A stretch of 36,291 nucleotides of DNA from Alphaproteobacteria bacterium SS10 (GTDB lineage Bacteria; Pseudomonadota; Alphaproteobacteria; TMED2). Under the pieces are notes generated by a model. That model worked only from the letters and a program-made list of their open reading frames with translations. It was not told the DNA's origin and did no database searches. The stretch lies in the NCBI GenBank assembly GCA_019192455.1, contig JAHCML010000005.1, forward strand, positions 202,141 to 238,431, written 5' to 3'. Numbering within the stretch: position 1 is the stretch's first letter; each line of letters opens with the position of its first letter. Positions 1-7,377 of the stretch are shown piece after piece. Both the position numbers and the translations under genes were made by a program.

Positions 1-1426
1 ACACCGCGACCATGACGGCAACCCGCACCCGCCCAACAATTGGAAGAGTGTGTTCGGCGGCAGTGCGTGGCAGTGGGATGAGACCCGCGAGCAGTACTAC
101 CTGCATAATTTCGATAAGGGACAACCCGACCTCAACATCCATAACCCGGCCGTTCAGGACGCCCTGTTGGGGGAGGTTGAGTATTGGCTGAAGAAGGGGA
201 TTAAGGGCCTGCGCCTCGATGCCATCAATTTTGCCTGCCATGACCCGGAACTGCGCGATAACCCCATTAAGGACGGCACCTCGGGCGAGACCTATGGCGA
301 TCAGGTGCACCTGCATGACAAGAACCGGCCTGAGACTTTGGATTTCATCCGTCGGTTGCGCCAGCTGACCGACCGCTACCCCGGCTCCTTCATGGTGGGG
401 GAGATCGGGGATGATGACGGCATGCGCCTCGCCAAGGAATACACTGAAGGCGATGGGCTGCTGCACACCGCCTATAACTTCTCGCTCTTCGATAAGAGCC
501 TATCCGCCGGCTACATCAAGGGCGTGATGGAGTACTTCCAGGGGCTGGAGGGAGATGGCTTCCCGTCCTGGGCCCTGTCTAACCATGATGTCAGCCGCGC
601 CGCCAGCCGTTGGGGCGGTGATGACCCGGCGCCGGAACGGGCCAAGCAGTTGAACGCGCTACTCGCCCTGATGCCCGGCACGGCCTTCCTCTATCAGGGG
701 GAGGAGCTGGGCCTACCCGATGCGCCGATCCCTGAGGATCGCATCGTCGACCCGGCCAATGACCGTGGCTCAATCCTCGTCGGTCGCGACCCGGAGCGGG
801 TACCAATGCCCTGGGAGAAAGAGGGCAATCAGGCCGGTTTCACCACCGCCGATGATAGCTGGCTACCGATCCCGGAGAGTTATTATGACCGCGCTGTCTC
901 CACCCAGGAGGGTGACCCCGACAGTGTACTGAACCACACCCGCCGGATCGCCGCCTGGCGCAAGGCGAATAAGGATCTGGCCGATCAGCCGATCACCTTC
1001 TACCAGGGGGTGGATGAGCCGCTGCTCGCCTTCAGCCGGGGTGAGGGGGATGGCAAGGTCGTCGCCCTGTTCAACATGACGGGGGATGAGCAGAACTTCC
1101 GCCTGCACAATTATGATTTGATCGAGGACCTAACCGGCCAGCGCTTGCTGGGGCCCGGTGAGTTTGTCGATATCAAGATCCCGCCCTATGGCATGCTGGT
1201 GAAGAATGGGCCGGAGCGTCTGCCCTTCCCGGCCAATGGTGCTGCCGTGAATGGCGGCCCCGCCGATTGGCGCCGGGCCGATGATACCCCGCTGATGCCA
1301 CGCATTGGTGGCCCCGTGTCAAAGCGCGGCTTCGGTGACACCGCCAGCCGCCTGCTCGACATGATCCCTCCACCGGTCAACGAACCTAAGGCCGAGCCGC
1401 CAGCCGGTCGTGCGTTAGGGATGTAA
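1..1426 (+). CDS. Alpha-glucosidase, GH13 family (5' end outside window)
   Basis: This gene hydrolyses alpha-glucosidic bonds in the cytoplasm and belongs to the GH13 alpha-amylase clan (oligo-1,6-glucosidase / maltase type). The reading frame is open from base 2, so the N-terminal part of the barrel is missing; the visible protein begins HRDHDGNPHPPNNW, followed by the family's FGGSAW motif. Counting from the GTG at 50, the nucleophile is Asp57 in GLRLDAIN, the acid/base is Glu118 in MVGEIGDD, and the third carboxylate is Asp180 in SNHD. The C-terminal beta domain follows. An unusual tail of about 65 residues, rich in Pro, Gly and Ala, comes after the normal end of the family fold. A strong hairpin lies just after the stop. 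Substrate (maltose, isomaltose or sucrose) cannot be fixed from this fragment. Confidence 0.93.
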   Translation, partial: HRDHDGNPHPPNNWKSVFGGSAWQWDETREQYYLHNFDKGQPDLNIHNPAVQDALLGEVEYWLKKGIKGLRLDAINFACHDPELRDNPIKDGTSGETYGDQVHLHDKNRPETLDFIRRLRQLTDRYPGSFMVGEIGDDDGMRLAKEYTEGDGLLHTAYNFSLFDKSLSAGYIKGVMEYFQGLEGDGFPSWALSNHDVSRAASRWGGDDPAPERAKQLNALLALMPGTAFLYQGEELGLPDAPIPEDRIVDPANDRGSILVGRDPERVPMPWEKEGNQAGFTTADDSWLPIPESYYDRAVSTQEGDPDSVLNHTRRIAAWRKANKDLADQPITFYQGVDEPLLAFSRGEGDGKVVALFNMTGDEQNFRLHNYDLIEDLTGQRLLGPGEFVDIKIPPYGMLVKNGPERLPFPANGAAVNGGPADWRRADDTPLMPRIGGPVSKRGFGDTASRLLDMIPPPVNEPKAEPPAGRALGM

Positions 1427-1433
1427 GTGGACT

Positions 1434-1461
1434 GGCCCGGCAAAGCTGCCGGGCCCTCTAT
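1434..1461. terminator. Bidirectional hairpin terminator between convergent genes
   Basis: A perfect 9-bp stem GGCCCGGCA / TGCCGGGCC (1434-1442 and 1447-1455) with a 4-nt loop lies 8 nt after the alpha-glucosidase stop and 7 nt before the end of the convergent GNAT gene. The T-rich tail CTCTATT is modest. It probably serves both genes. Confidence 0.7.
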
Positions 1462-1935
1462 TCATCCAAGCTGTTTCCAGAACACGATTTTGTCGCCGCC
1501 AGCCTCATAGAAGTCACGGATGCGTGCCTCCTCGGTAAAGCCACTGCGGTGATAGAATTGACGTGTTCGCTCAAACTCCGGCGTGCCCATGGTTTCCACT
1601 AGTAGAACGCGCCCGGCCTTGGCCCGTAATTGTTGTTCCAGGTAACTGATCATCCGACCGCCGATACCGGTACCTTGATGATCTGGCATGACGCCAATGG
1701 CGAGTAGGTTCCAGGTGCCCACGGTCATGCGCTCTGGCTCACAAAAACCGAACCCTAATGGCCGGTCATCGGCATCGCAGGCGGTGAACCAAAAATCGTT
1801 CGCCATGCCATCCAGATAGCCAGCGATCATGTCATCCAGCATCTCAGTGGGGAACAGCGCCACCGCTTCAATAAGGGTTTTAAGGCCAATGATATCCGCC
1901 GATGTTACGGGGCGGATTTGAGTTGATGTTGTCAT
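1462..1935 (-). CDS. GNAT-family N-acetyltransferase
   Basis: A 157-residue acetyltransferase that would move an acetyl group from acetyl-CoA to an unknown amine. The acetyl-CoA pyrophosphate-binding motif is visible as DHQGTGIGGRM (QGTGIG at residues 87-92), preceded by the usual beta-4 strand and followed by the alpha-3 helix. The C-terminal half has the F-Y-x-x-x-G-F signature (RQFYHRSGF). I chose the ATG at 1935 (MTTSTQIRP), because GNAT domains normally begin within about 10 residues of the start and a GGAAG lies upstream. An in-frame ATG at 2130 would add 65 residues that look like non-coding sequence. It is divergent from the TetR-controlled operon and convergent with the alpha-glucosidase gene. 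The substrate is not predictable. Confidence 0.85.
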   Translation of the reverse strand: MTTSTQIRPVTSADIIGLKTLIEAVALFPTEMLDDMIAGYLDGMANDFWFTACDADDRPLGFGFCEPERMTVGTWNLLAIGVMPDHQGTGIGGRMISYLEQQLRAKAGRVLLVETMGTPEFERTRQFYHRSGFTEEARIRDFYEAGGDKIVFWKQLG

Positions 1936-2194
1936 CGTTGAAAGACTTCCACGTTTGCATTGGCGATAGCCACGGCGAGGTAGTGCCGCCGTCATCGCGT
2001 TGATCAATTGGTCTGATTGTTTTGGTGCAGGCAGCGCGCTGGGAACCGTGCCAAGGGCACGGGTCGCTGTCTCTTTTTCACCGGCCCTGGTCAGGGCCCG
2101 GAATGGCGCGCAAACGTTGATATCCGCCAAGGCGGATACCTGTTTGGTATCAGTTAGGCCAGGCGGAGGGAAGGGCGAACAAGGCCCGGCCTGC

Positions 2195-2235
2195 TTGACA
2201 GGTCTATTTATATTTTATACTGACCGGTCAGTATA
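2195..2235 (+). promoter_or_regulatory. Promoter with overlapping TetR-type operator
   Basis: A perfect -35 TTGACA is at 2195-2200. A perfect 20-bp palindrome, TATACTGACCGGTCAGTATA, occupies 2216-2235, and its left half contains the best -10 candidate (TATACT, 2216-2221; the 15-nt spacer is short). The operator-like palindrome begins 28 nt before the first gene of an operon whose third gene is a TetR repressor. Palindromes built on GACCGGTC are typical TetR-family operators. Autoregulation by the downstream repressor is an inference from position and symmetry. Confidence 0.8.
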
Positions 2236-2263
2236 TAAATCATAGGCCAGTAAGAGAGGCGAA

Positions 2264-2569
2264 ATGCAGGAACAATCAGTGTTTGAAGTGGTGGTGTTTA
2301 AGGTCAGAAACCCGGAGGCCGGCCTGGCGGCTGCGAAGGCGGTTATCGGTGATGCTAAGGCCTATAATGATGGGGTAATCGGTGCTGAAACATATCAGTC
2401 TTTAGATGACCCGCATCTGCTGACCCAGCGGATTGAATGGCGCAGCCTCGCCCATGCCAAAGACGCCCAGGCCGCTTTCCCAACCTTCCCGAATGCGCCG
2501 AAGATGATGCCGCTGATCACTGAGACTGTGATGATGGATCATTTCGTGACCTCACCGGCTGCGGTCTAG
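2264..2569 (+). CDS. ABM-like (antibiotic biosynthesis monooxygenase superfamily) small protein
   Basis: A 101-residue protein that fits the dimeric alpha-beta barrel (ferredoxin-like) fold of the ABM family. It has a beta-strand start (FEVVVFKV), a central helix, a G-V-I-G-A-E-T-Y strand, an I-E-W-R-S-L segment followed by the A-x-x-A helix, and a terminal strand MMDHF. Members of this fold include cofactor-free monooxygenases, haem-degrading enzymes and many proteins of unknown function; no catalytic residue set lets me choose. A good ribosome site (GAGAGG) precedes the ATG. It is the first gene of an operon with tag and tetR, 5 nt before tag, so it may help deal with a reactive compound sensed by the repressor. 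That role is inference. Confidence 0.65.
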   Translation: MQEQSVFEVVVFKVRNPEAGLAAAKAVIGDAKAYNDGVIGAETYQSLDDPHLLTQRIEWRSLAHAKDAQAAFPTFPNAPKMMPLITETVMMDHFVTSPAAV

Positions 2570-2574
2570 TCCCC

Positions 2575-3189
2575 ATGTCCCCGCTTACCATGTCAGATGC
2601 GCTACCCGTTGATTTTACCCTGCCGGATGGCAAGACCCGTTGCTTTGGCAATAAACCGGGGCAGGAGTTGCTGGCCCATTATCACGACACCGAATGGGCC
2701 GTGCCTAAGCATGATGATAGGCAGCTATTTGAAGGCTTGATCCTTGAGGGGGCGCAGGCCGGGCTTAACTGGGAGACCGTCTTAAAGAAGCGGGAGGGGT
2801 ATCGCGCCGTCTTCCACGGCTTTGATGTTGAGCGCGTGGCCAGGATGAGTGATGAGGAGCTAGAGGCCGCACGGGGCAACCCGGCCATCATTCGCAACCG
2901 GTTGAAGATTTATGGCACCCGCCGCAACGCCCAGGTATTCGAGGATATCCAGGCCGAATTCGGCAGCTTTGATGCCTATGTCTGGCGGTTTGTTGATGGT
3001 CAGCCAATCATCAATAGCTGGCGCGATATGAGCGAGCTGCCCGCCACTACAGTTGAGAGCGATGCCCTCTCAAAGGATTTGAAAAAGCGCGGTATGACCT
3101 TTGTCGGTTCCACCATCATCTATGCCTATATGCAGGCGGTGGGGATGGTGAATGATCACTTCGTCGATTGCTGGTGCCATGGCCGTTAG
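2575..3189 (+). CDS. tag: DNA-3-methyladenine glycosylase I (Tag)
   Basis: Tag removes 3-methyladenine from alkylated DNA, the first step of base-excision repair. The 204-residue protein aligns with E. coli Tag at a constant offset of 20. The zinc-site residues are Cys23 (TRCFG), His37 (HYHD), His195 and Cys199 (NDHFVDCWC). The base-pocket residues are Tyr36, Glu58 (LEGAQAG) and Trp66 (LNWETVLKKR). The C-terminal KKRGMTFVGST block is also typical. The ATG at 2575 is 5 nt after the previous stop; a second ATG at 2590 would remove five residues, and neither has a clear ribosome site, so translation is probably coupled. Its 3' end overlaps the tetR start. Placement under a TetR operator suggests inducible alkylation repair. 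Confidence 0.95.
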   Translation: MSPLTMSDALPVDFTLPDGKTRCFGNKPGQELLAHYHDTEWAVPKHDDRQLFEGLILEGAQAGLNWETVLKKREGYRAVFHGFDVERVARMSDEELEAARGNPAIIRNRLKIYGTRRNAQVFEDIQAEFGSFDAYVWRFVDGQPIINSWRDMSELPATTVESDALSKDLKKRGMTFVGSTIIYAYMQAVGMVNDHFVDCWCHGR

Positions 3190-3790
3190 CCCCGCCACAA
3201 CATCCGGTCCGCAGAAACCAATGCCGAGAGCCAAGGCCAAGATCCTTGAGGCCGCGCAATCCCTCATGGTTTTGAACGGCTATCACGGTACCGGGACCGA
3301 TGCGATTATCGCTAAGGCCAAGGTGGCCAAGGGCAGCTTTTTCTATCATTTCGCCGATAAACCAGCGCTGATCCCAGCCCTGCTTGAGGATTATGTCGAA
3401 CAGGGTCTGATCGGGCCGATGCGTAAAGCCTTCAAGGATCACGCCAAGCCGGTGGATGCCCTGATCGCTTATGTCGATGAGGTTGAGCATTGGTACGGGA
3501 AGGATGGGTTTCGGGGTGGTTGCCTGCTTGGCAACCTGGCGCTTGAGGTAACCGACAGCGATGCCCAAGCCCAGCGGGTTATTGCGCAGCAATTTGACCG
3601 TTGGCGTAACCTCATGGCCGAGATGCTAGAGGGTGCGACCCTCAGCCTGCCGCTTGAGCAATTCATCACCCTCTACATCGCGGTGGTGGAGGGGGTAACC
3701 ATGACTATCCGCGCCCATAAGGATCGCGGGAAAGCCAAAGCAGAATTCGAGGCCTGCCGCCAATTGGTCCGAATGGCGTTTAGTCGCTAG
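3179..3790 (+). CDS. TetR-family transcriptional repressor
   Basis: A repressor with an N-terminal helix-turn-helix (ILEAAQSLMVLNGYHGTG, then KAKVAKGSFFYHFADK, the recognition-helix block of TetR proteins). Its ligand-binding C-terminal half contains the G-G-C-L-L-G-N-L segment seen in a NemR/AcrR-like subgroup, where a cysteine sits near the effector region. The start is uncertain. ATG at 3179 overlaps the tag stop by 11 nt; ATG at 3152 adds nine residues; ATG at 3221 (MPRAKAK) places the HTH right at the N-terminus. As last gene of the ABM-tag-tetR operon it very likely binds the 20-bp palindrome at 2216-2235. The effector is unknown; an electrophile or alkylating compound would fit the tag gene. 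The 3' end overlaps the convergent Lrp gene by 11 bp. Confidence 0.9.
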   Translation: MAVSPATTSGPQKPMPRAKAKILEAAQSLMVLNGYHGTGTDAIIAKAKVAKGSFFYHFADKPALIPALLEDYVEQGLIGPMRKAFKDHAKPVDALIAYVDEVEHWYGKDGFRGGCLLGNLALEVTDSDAQAQRVIAQQFDRWRNLMAEMLEGATLSLPLEQFITLYIAVVEGVTMTIRAHKDRGKAKAEFEACRQLVRMAFSR

Positions 3791-4247
3791 CGCCCATGGC
3801 ATCCGGCCCGCGGTCGATGAGGGGGTCGATGGAGATGAAGCTTTCGCTTTCCACCACGCCGTCGATGGCGAAGAGGCGTTTTAGGAAGTCGCCCAGATCA
3901 TCCGCGGTGGGCACCCGCACCTTTAGGATCATGCAGACAGAGCCCGCGATGGCGTGGGCTTCCTCAACCGCTGGCTCTTGGCGGAGGAGTTCCGCGATCT
4001 CATCCTTGTTCCAGCCGCCCTGGGCCGGGGTGCGGGTCTTCACATGGATGAAGGCGCAGATGCCATAGCCGAGCTTGGCCGTATCCAATTCGATGGTGGT
4101 GCGGGTGATAATGCCCTTGGCCTTTAGCTTCTTCACCCGCTCATGCAGCGCGGGGGCGGACAGGCCCAACCGATCCGCCAAATCGGCATAGCGTTGGCCC
4201 GCATCTTCCTGAAGCGCGGCTAACAATTTTCGGTCAATCGCATCCAT
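3780..4247 (-). CDS. Lrp/AsnC-family transcriptional regulator
   Basis: A 155-residue feast/famine regulator. It begins MDAIDRKLLAALQEDAGQRY, the classic AsnC-type winged-helix start, with the recognition helix around residues 28-42 (LSAPALHERVKKLKAKGII). An alpha-beta RAM effector domain follows, ending in ESFISIDPLIDR. The ATG at 4247 is chosen because the HTH starts right after it and GAGG lies about 10 nt upstream; an earlier ATG at 4310 would add 21 atypical residues. It is divergent from the MFS exporter gene at 4377, an arrangement common when an Lrp-type protein controls an amino-acid or metabolite exporter. Amino acids are the usual effectors of the family; the ligand here is not known. 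Confidence 0.92.
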   Translation of the reverse strand: MDAIDRKLLAALQEDAGQRYADLADRLGLSAPALHERVKKLKAKGIITRTTIELDTAKLGYGICAFIHVKTRTPAQGGWNKDEIAELLRQEPAVEEAHAIAGSVCMILKVRVPTADDLGDFLKRLFAIDGVVESESFISIDPLIDRGPDAMGASD

Positions 4248-4326
4248 CTGCCTGTCCTCACACCCGTTCCGCCGAATACCGTCTGTTTTTGATTTCGAGG
4301 CCATATACAAGGCTTGTGCAAAATTA

Positions 4327-4356
4327 CATTCGGCCCAACCTTAATCAAGCCGAATG
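4327..4356. promoter_or_regulatory. Inverted repeat in the lrp-like / MFS divergent promoter region
   Basis: CATTCGGC (4327-4334) and GCCGAATG (4349-4356) form an 8-bp inverted repeat with a 14-nt spacer, so the centres are 22 bp apart and on the same face of the helix. It lies between the divergent regulator and exporter genes and is a plausible binding site for the Lrp/AsnC protein. This is positional inference only. Confidence 0.4.
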
Positions 4357-4376
4357 ATTTTTTGTGGAGTTGGGTC

Positions 4377-5603
4377 ATGGCCTATCTTGAGAATGCCATT
4401 CCGTCACTGGCTGAAGAGCGCGTGAACACCGCGCGCTGGAAGGCCCGTTTCGACCTGACCCTGCTGGTGCTGACGGTTGCGATTGTGGGGGCGCAGTCGC
4501 TCATGCTTTCCGCCCTGGTGCCGGATATGGCCGCCGGGCTGGCCGTTGGTACGACCGAGATTGGGATTGCGATTGGGGCCTATGGCGCGACGACAGGATT
4601 GGCCGCCGTGCTGCTTGGCCCCCGCTTTGATCCACTACCACGGCGTTACACCCTGACCTTCTGTCTGATCCTGCTTGGGGTTGGTTTGACCATTGGTGCG
4701 GTGGCGACCCATTGGGTTGTGCTCGCCATTGCCCAGGGCATTGGCGGTGTTGCCGCCGGTGTGTTGTTGCCCATGGCCTATGCCAGCGCCAGCGATATGG
4801 CCCCGCCGGGCCGCAATGCCGAGTATCTGGGCAAAGTGCTGATGGGCTGGTCGATTGCCATGATTGCCGGTGTCCCCCTGGGCGGGGTGCTGGGTGACAC
4901 GGTTGGATGGCGTGGTGCGTTGATGGTGATGGCGGCCACCGCCCTGATTGTTGCCCTGGGCACAAGCCGCCTAACCCGGCGCCGGGAGACCCTGCCCGAT
5001 GCCGGCAGTGTTGAAGGGCTGGTCGGTAAGCTGAAGGCCGCCGCACGGGTGCCCACGGTTGGCACCTTCCTCGCGATCAGCTTCGCCGTCATGTTCGCCT
5101 TCTACTGTGCCTATGGCTTCTTTGGGGCCCATATCCGGGCGCTGCATGGTGGCGGTGGTGCCGTCATTGGCTTGCTGGCGGCCGCCTATGGCGCTGGCTT
5201 TGCCGCCGCTGGCACGTTTAGCGGGCTGATTGATCGGTTGGGTGCCCTGCGCAGTTGCCTGATCAGCGGTGTTGCCCTGCTCGCCATCTATGCCGGGTTG
5301 GCGCCGGTGAGTGAGCTGGTTTTTGTCGGACAACCTTGGCCCATTGGCGTCTGGATGTTCCTGTTCGGCGCGATCAACCATGTGATGATCAATGGCTATG
5401 TCTCGGGCATGAGTGCCACCGATGCGAAGCGTCGTGGCGTGATCCTCTCGCTCAACACAGGCGTTACCTATCTTGGCTTTATGGCCGGTTCCGTGGCGGG
5501 TGGCATTGCCTTCGACATTGTTGGTTATGGCTTCGTCACGGTGCTTAGTGTGTTGGCCATTGTGGGGGCCGTGCTGGCGGCATGGCGGTTACACGCACGC
5601 TGA
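4377..5603 (+). CDS. MFS transporter (AraJ / drug-efflux-like)
   Basis: A 408-residue inner-membrane transporter of the major facilitator superfamily with about 12 hydrophobic segments. The layout is typical: a first helix near residues 26-48, an A-x-x-x-G-P-R-F-D-P-L-P-R-R loop between helices 2 and 3, and the helix-4/5 sequence AMIAGVPLGGVLGDTVGWRG. That last block matches the G-x-x-x-G-P-x-x-G-G motif of proton-driven exporters. A central cytoplasmic loop (RLTRRRETLPDAG) separates the halves. The ATG at 4377 has GGAG 8 nt upstream; the earlier GTG at 4314 would add 21 residues without membrane character. The divergent Lrp/AsnC gene suggests export of an amino acid or related compound; substrate assignment is inference. 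Confidence 0.88.
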   Translation: MAYLENAIPSLAEERVNTARWKARFDLTLLVLTVAIVGAQSLMLSALVPDMAAGLAVGTTEIGIAIGAYGATTGLAAVLLGPRFDPLPRRYTLTFCLILLGVGLTIGAVATHWVVLAIAQGIGGVAAGVLLPMAYASASDMAPPGRNAEYLGKVLMGWSIAMIAGVPLGGVLGDTVGWRGALMVMAATALIVALGTSRLTRRRETLPDAGSVEGLVGKLKAAARVPTVGTFLAISFAVMFAFYCAYGFFGAHIRALHGGGGAVIGLLAAAYGAGFAAAGTFSGLIDRLGALRSCLISGVALLAIYAGLAPVSELVFVGQPWPIGVWMFLFGAINHVMINGYVSGMSATDAKRRGVILSLNTGVTYLGFMAGSVAGGIAFDIVGYGFVTVLSVLAIVGAVLAAWRLHAR

Positions 5604-5609
5604 AAACCC

Positions 5610-5638
5610 TTGCACTGATTGGGTGCACCGCACCATAT
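5610..5638 (+). promoter_or_regulatory. Possible promoter for panB
   Basis: TTGCAC (5610-5615) and CCATAT (5633-5638) are spaced by 17 nt, about 87 nt before the panB start. The -35 is good and the -10 poor. A 6-bp inverted repeat (ATCGCT / AGCGAT, 5648-5653 and 5660-5665) follows in the leader. Confidence 0.35.
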
Positions 5639-5724
5639 CTTGTCGCAATCGCTCACAGAAGCGATCGCCCGTTAAAGGGCCATTGAGAGAGCCGTAGATA
5701 AGAAACATAGATAGAGGTGGTGCC

Positions 5725-6597
5725 ATGAGCACGACACCAAAGCCCGTTCCCGGAACCGGTAAGCGATGCCGTAAAACCGTGCCCGATATCCGTGGCATGA
5801 AGGGTGGGGAGGACGCGATTGTTTGCCTGACCGCCTATACCGCACCGGTGGCCCGGCTGCTCGACCCCCATGTCGATCTGCTCTTGGTCGGCGATAGCCT
5901 GGGCATGGTTGTCTATGGTGAGGACAGCACGCTTGCCGTCGACCTGGACACCATGATCCGTCACGGCCGCGCGGTGGTTAAATCCTCGACCCAGGCCATG
6001 GTCGTGGTTGATATGCCCTTCGGCTCTTACCAGGAGAGTAAGGCCCAGGCGTTCCACAATGCGGCGCGCGTGATGGCAGAGACCGGCTGTGCGGCGGTGA
6101 AGCTTGAGGGCGGTGTTGAGACCGCCGACACCATTAAGCACCTGACCGCCAATGGCATCCCGGTGATGGCCCATGTCGGCCTGATGCCCCAGCGCCTGCA
6201 TGCGATGGGCGGGTTTAAGGCCCAGGGCCGGGATCAGGAGATGGCCGATCAGATCCGTGCCGATGCCCTTGCCGTGCAAGAGGCCGGTGCCTTCGCCGTG
6301 GTGATTGAGGGGACCGTTGAACCGCTGGCGGTTGAGCTGACCAACACGCTCGCCATCCCCACTATTGGCATTGGTGCCTCGGTGCGTTGCGACGGCCAGA
6401 TCCTGGTCATTGATGACATCCTCGGCCTGTTCGATGATTTCACCCCGCGATTTGTGAAACGCTACGCGGCGTTGGGTGAGCAGATTGCCGACGCCGCCCA
6501 AGCCTATGCCGATGATGTGCGTGCCCGCCGCTTCCCAGCAGCAGAGCACACCTTCGGTGGCGCGCCAAAGCCTGCCGATACCGGCACCGATGGCTAA
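5725..6597 (+). CDS. panB: 3-methyl-2-oxobutanoate hydroxymethyltransferase
   Basis: PanB makes ketopantoate from 2-oxoisovalerate and methylene-tetrahydrofolate, the first committed step of pantothenate (coenzyme A) synthesis. The 290-residue protein shows the family's TIM-barrel signatures. Metal and substrate ligands are Asp57 in LLVGDSLGM, Asp96 in VDMPFGSY and Glu128 in VKLEGG. The barrel continues with [13 protein letters not shown], the catalytic Glu195 in VVIEG, and the IPTIGIGA strand. Length is slightly above the E. coli enzyme because of about 20 extra N-terminal residues. The ATG has a strong GAGGTGG site. panC is not adjacent. The stop codon abuts the stop of the convergent GNAT gene with no gap. 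Confidence 0.97.
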   Translation: MSTTPKPVPGTGKRCRKTVPDIRGMKGGEDAIVCLTAYTAPVARLLDPHVDLLLVGDSLGMVVYGEDSTLAVDLDTMIRHGRAVVKSSTQAMVVVDMPFGSYQESKAQAFHNAARVMAETGCAAVKLEGGVETADTIKHLTANGIPVMAHVGLMPQRLHAMGGFKAQGRDQEMADQIRADALAVQEAGAFAVVIEGTVEPLAVELTNTLAIPTIGIGASVRCDGQILVIDDILGLFDDFTPRFVKRYAALGEQIADAAQAYADDVRARRFPAAEHTFGGAPKPADTGTDG

Positions 6598-7173
6598 CTA
6601 GCCTTTGCCCGCTAGCATCATCAGATTGTCCAGCGGCGGGAAGGCCAGCCGCAAATCTCGCGTATAGAGGCCATCCATCAGGTGGACTTGCTCGGCTGCG
6701 CCCTCAACGGCGCCTAGCCGGGCGTAGAAGCGCCGTGCCGCATGGTTGGTCTCCAGCACATGGCACCAAAGCCGGGCGGTACCAGCGGCAATCAACTTGT
6801 TAGCAAGGGCGGCCATAAGGGCCTGACCCACCCGCCGCCCCCGGGAGGTCGGGTCCACATGGAGTGCGGCCAGGCAGGCCGCCGCCGGATCGTCGGGGCA
6901 TGGCTCACTCGCGGCGAAGCCTAGCAACTCTGTGCCATCAAACGCGGCCAAGACGATACATCCATCCTGCAGTGCTGACAGATGCCCCGCCCAGAAATCA
7001 GTGCGGTTGCCCTCAACCCCGCTGGGTAGGCCACCTGGGATCAATGCGGTGTAAACATCGCGCCAGGATGCGGCGTGAAGGCTGGCAATATCAGCCGCGT
7101 CCGACATGTTTGCCGGCCGAATAGAGAACCTATGATCCGGGGCAGTTGTTGCGGGTGAGGCGGGGGCAATCAT
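6598..7173 (-). CDS. GNAT-family N-acetyltransferase
   Basis: A 191-residue acetyltransferase unrelated in detail to the one at 1462-1935. After about 15 poorly conserved residues the GNAT domain starts at FSIRPANMSDAADIA. Helix 1 carries H-A-A-S-W-R-D-V-Y, common in the group that acts on small molecules or protein N-termini. Motif A is LHVDPTSRGRRVGQALM (RGRRVG at 111-116) and motif B is N-H-A-A-R-R-F-Y-A-R-L-G. The ATG at 7173 is the only convincing start. It is tail to tail with panB and divergent from the exported protein at 7378. The substrate is unknown. Confidence 0.87.
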   Translation of the reverse strand: MIAPASPATTAPDHRFSIRPANMSDAADIASLHAASWRDVYTALIPGGLPSGVEGNRTDFWAGHLSALQDGCIVLAAFDGTELLGFAASEPCPDDPAAACLAALHVDPTSRGRRVGQALMAALANKLIAAGTARLWCHVLETNHAARRFYARLGAVEGAAEQVHLMDGLYTRDLRLAFPPLDNLMMLAGKG

Positions 7174-7215
7174 TGGCTTCTTGCTCTAATCGTCTAAAGC
7201 GGTGGAAAGCTGGCA

Positions 7216-7240
7216 TTTCTGGCTAGAGCCAGGCCAGAAA
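7216..7240. promoter_or_regulatory. Inverted repeat in divergent intergenic region
   Basis: TTTCTGGC (7216-7223) and GCCAGAAA (7233-7240) form a perfect 8-bp inverted repeat with a 9-nt spacer, 43 nt upstream of the GNAT start and 138 nt before the exported-protein gene. It could be an operator or an RNA hairpin. No regulator gene is next to it. Confidence 0.35.
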
Positions 7241-7377
7241 ACTATGCCATAACAATGGGGTCACATCAGATTTTGCTTATGTGTTCCTGCTCGGCCATCC
7301 GTTATGGGGTGCGAGTACACGCATATGGGGCTGTTTGCCGCCTTTGGTCCGGCCCCGATTTTGGAGGGTGTTAGACC

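Noticed and set aside
2000-2245. 81-codon plus-strand ORF before the TetR-controlled operon
   Set aside because: It runs through the promoter and operator and overlaps the GNAT leader; no ribosome site and no recognisable sequence.
4501-5381. Minus-strand ORFs of 181 and 136 codons opposite the MFS gene
   Set aside because: Antisense shadows of a clear transporter; compositions rich in Arg, Pro, Ser and His are typical of such artefacts.
5653-6549. 298-codon ORF antisense to panB
   Set aside because: It lies wholly over a certain panB gene and its translation matches no pattern I know.
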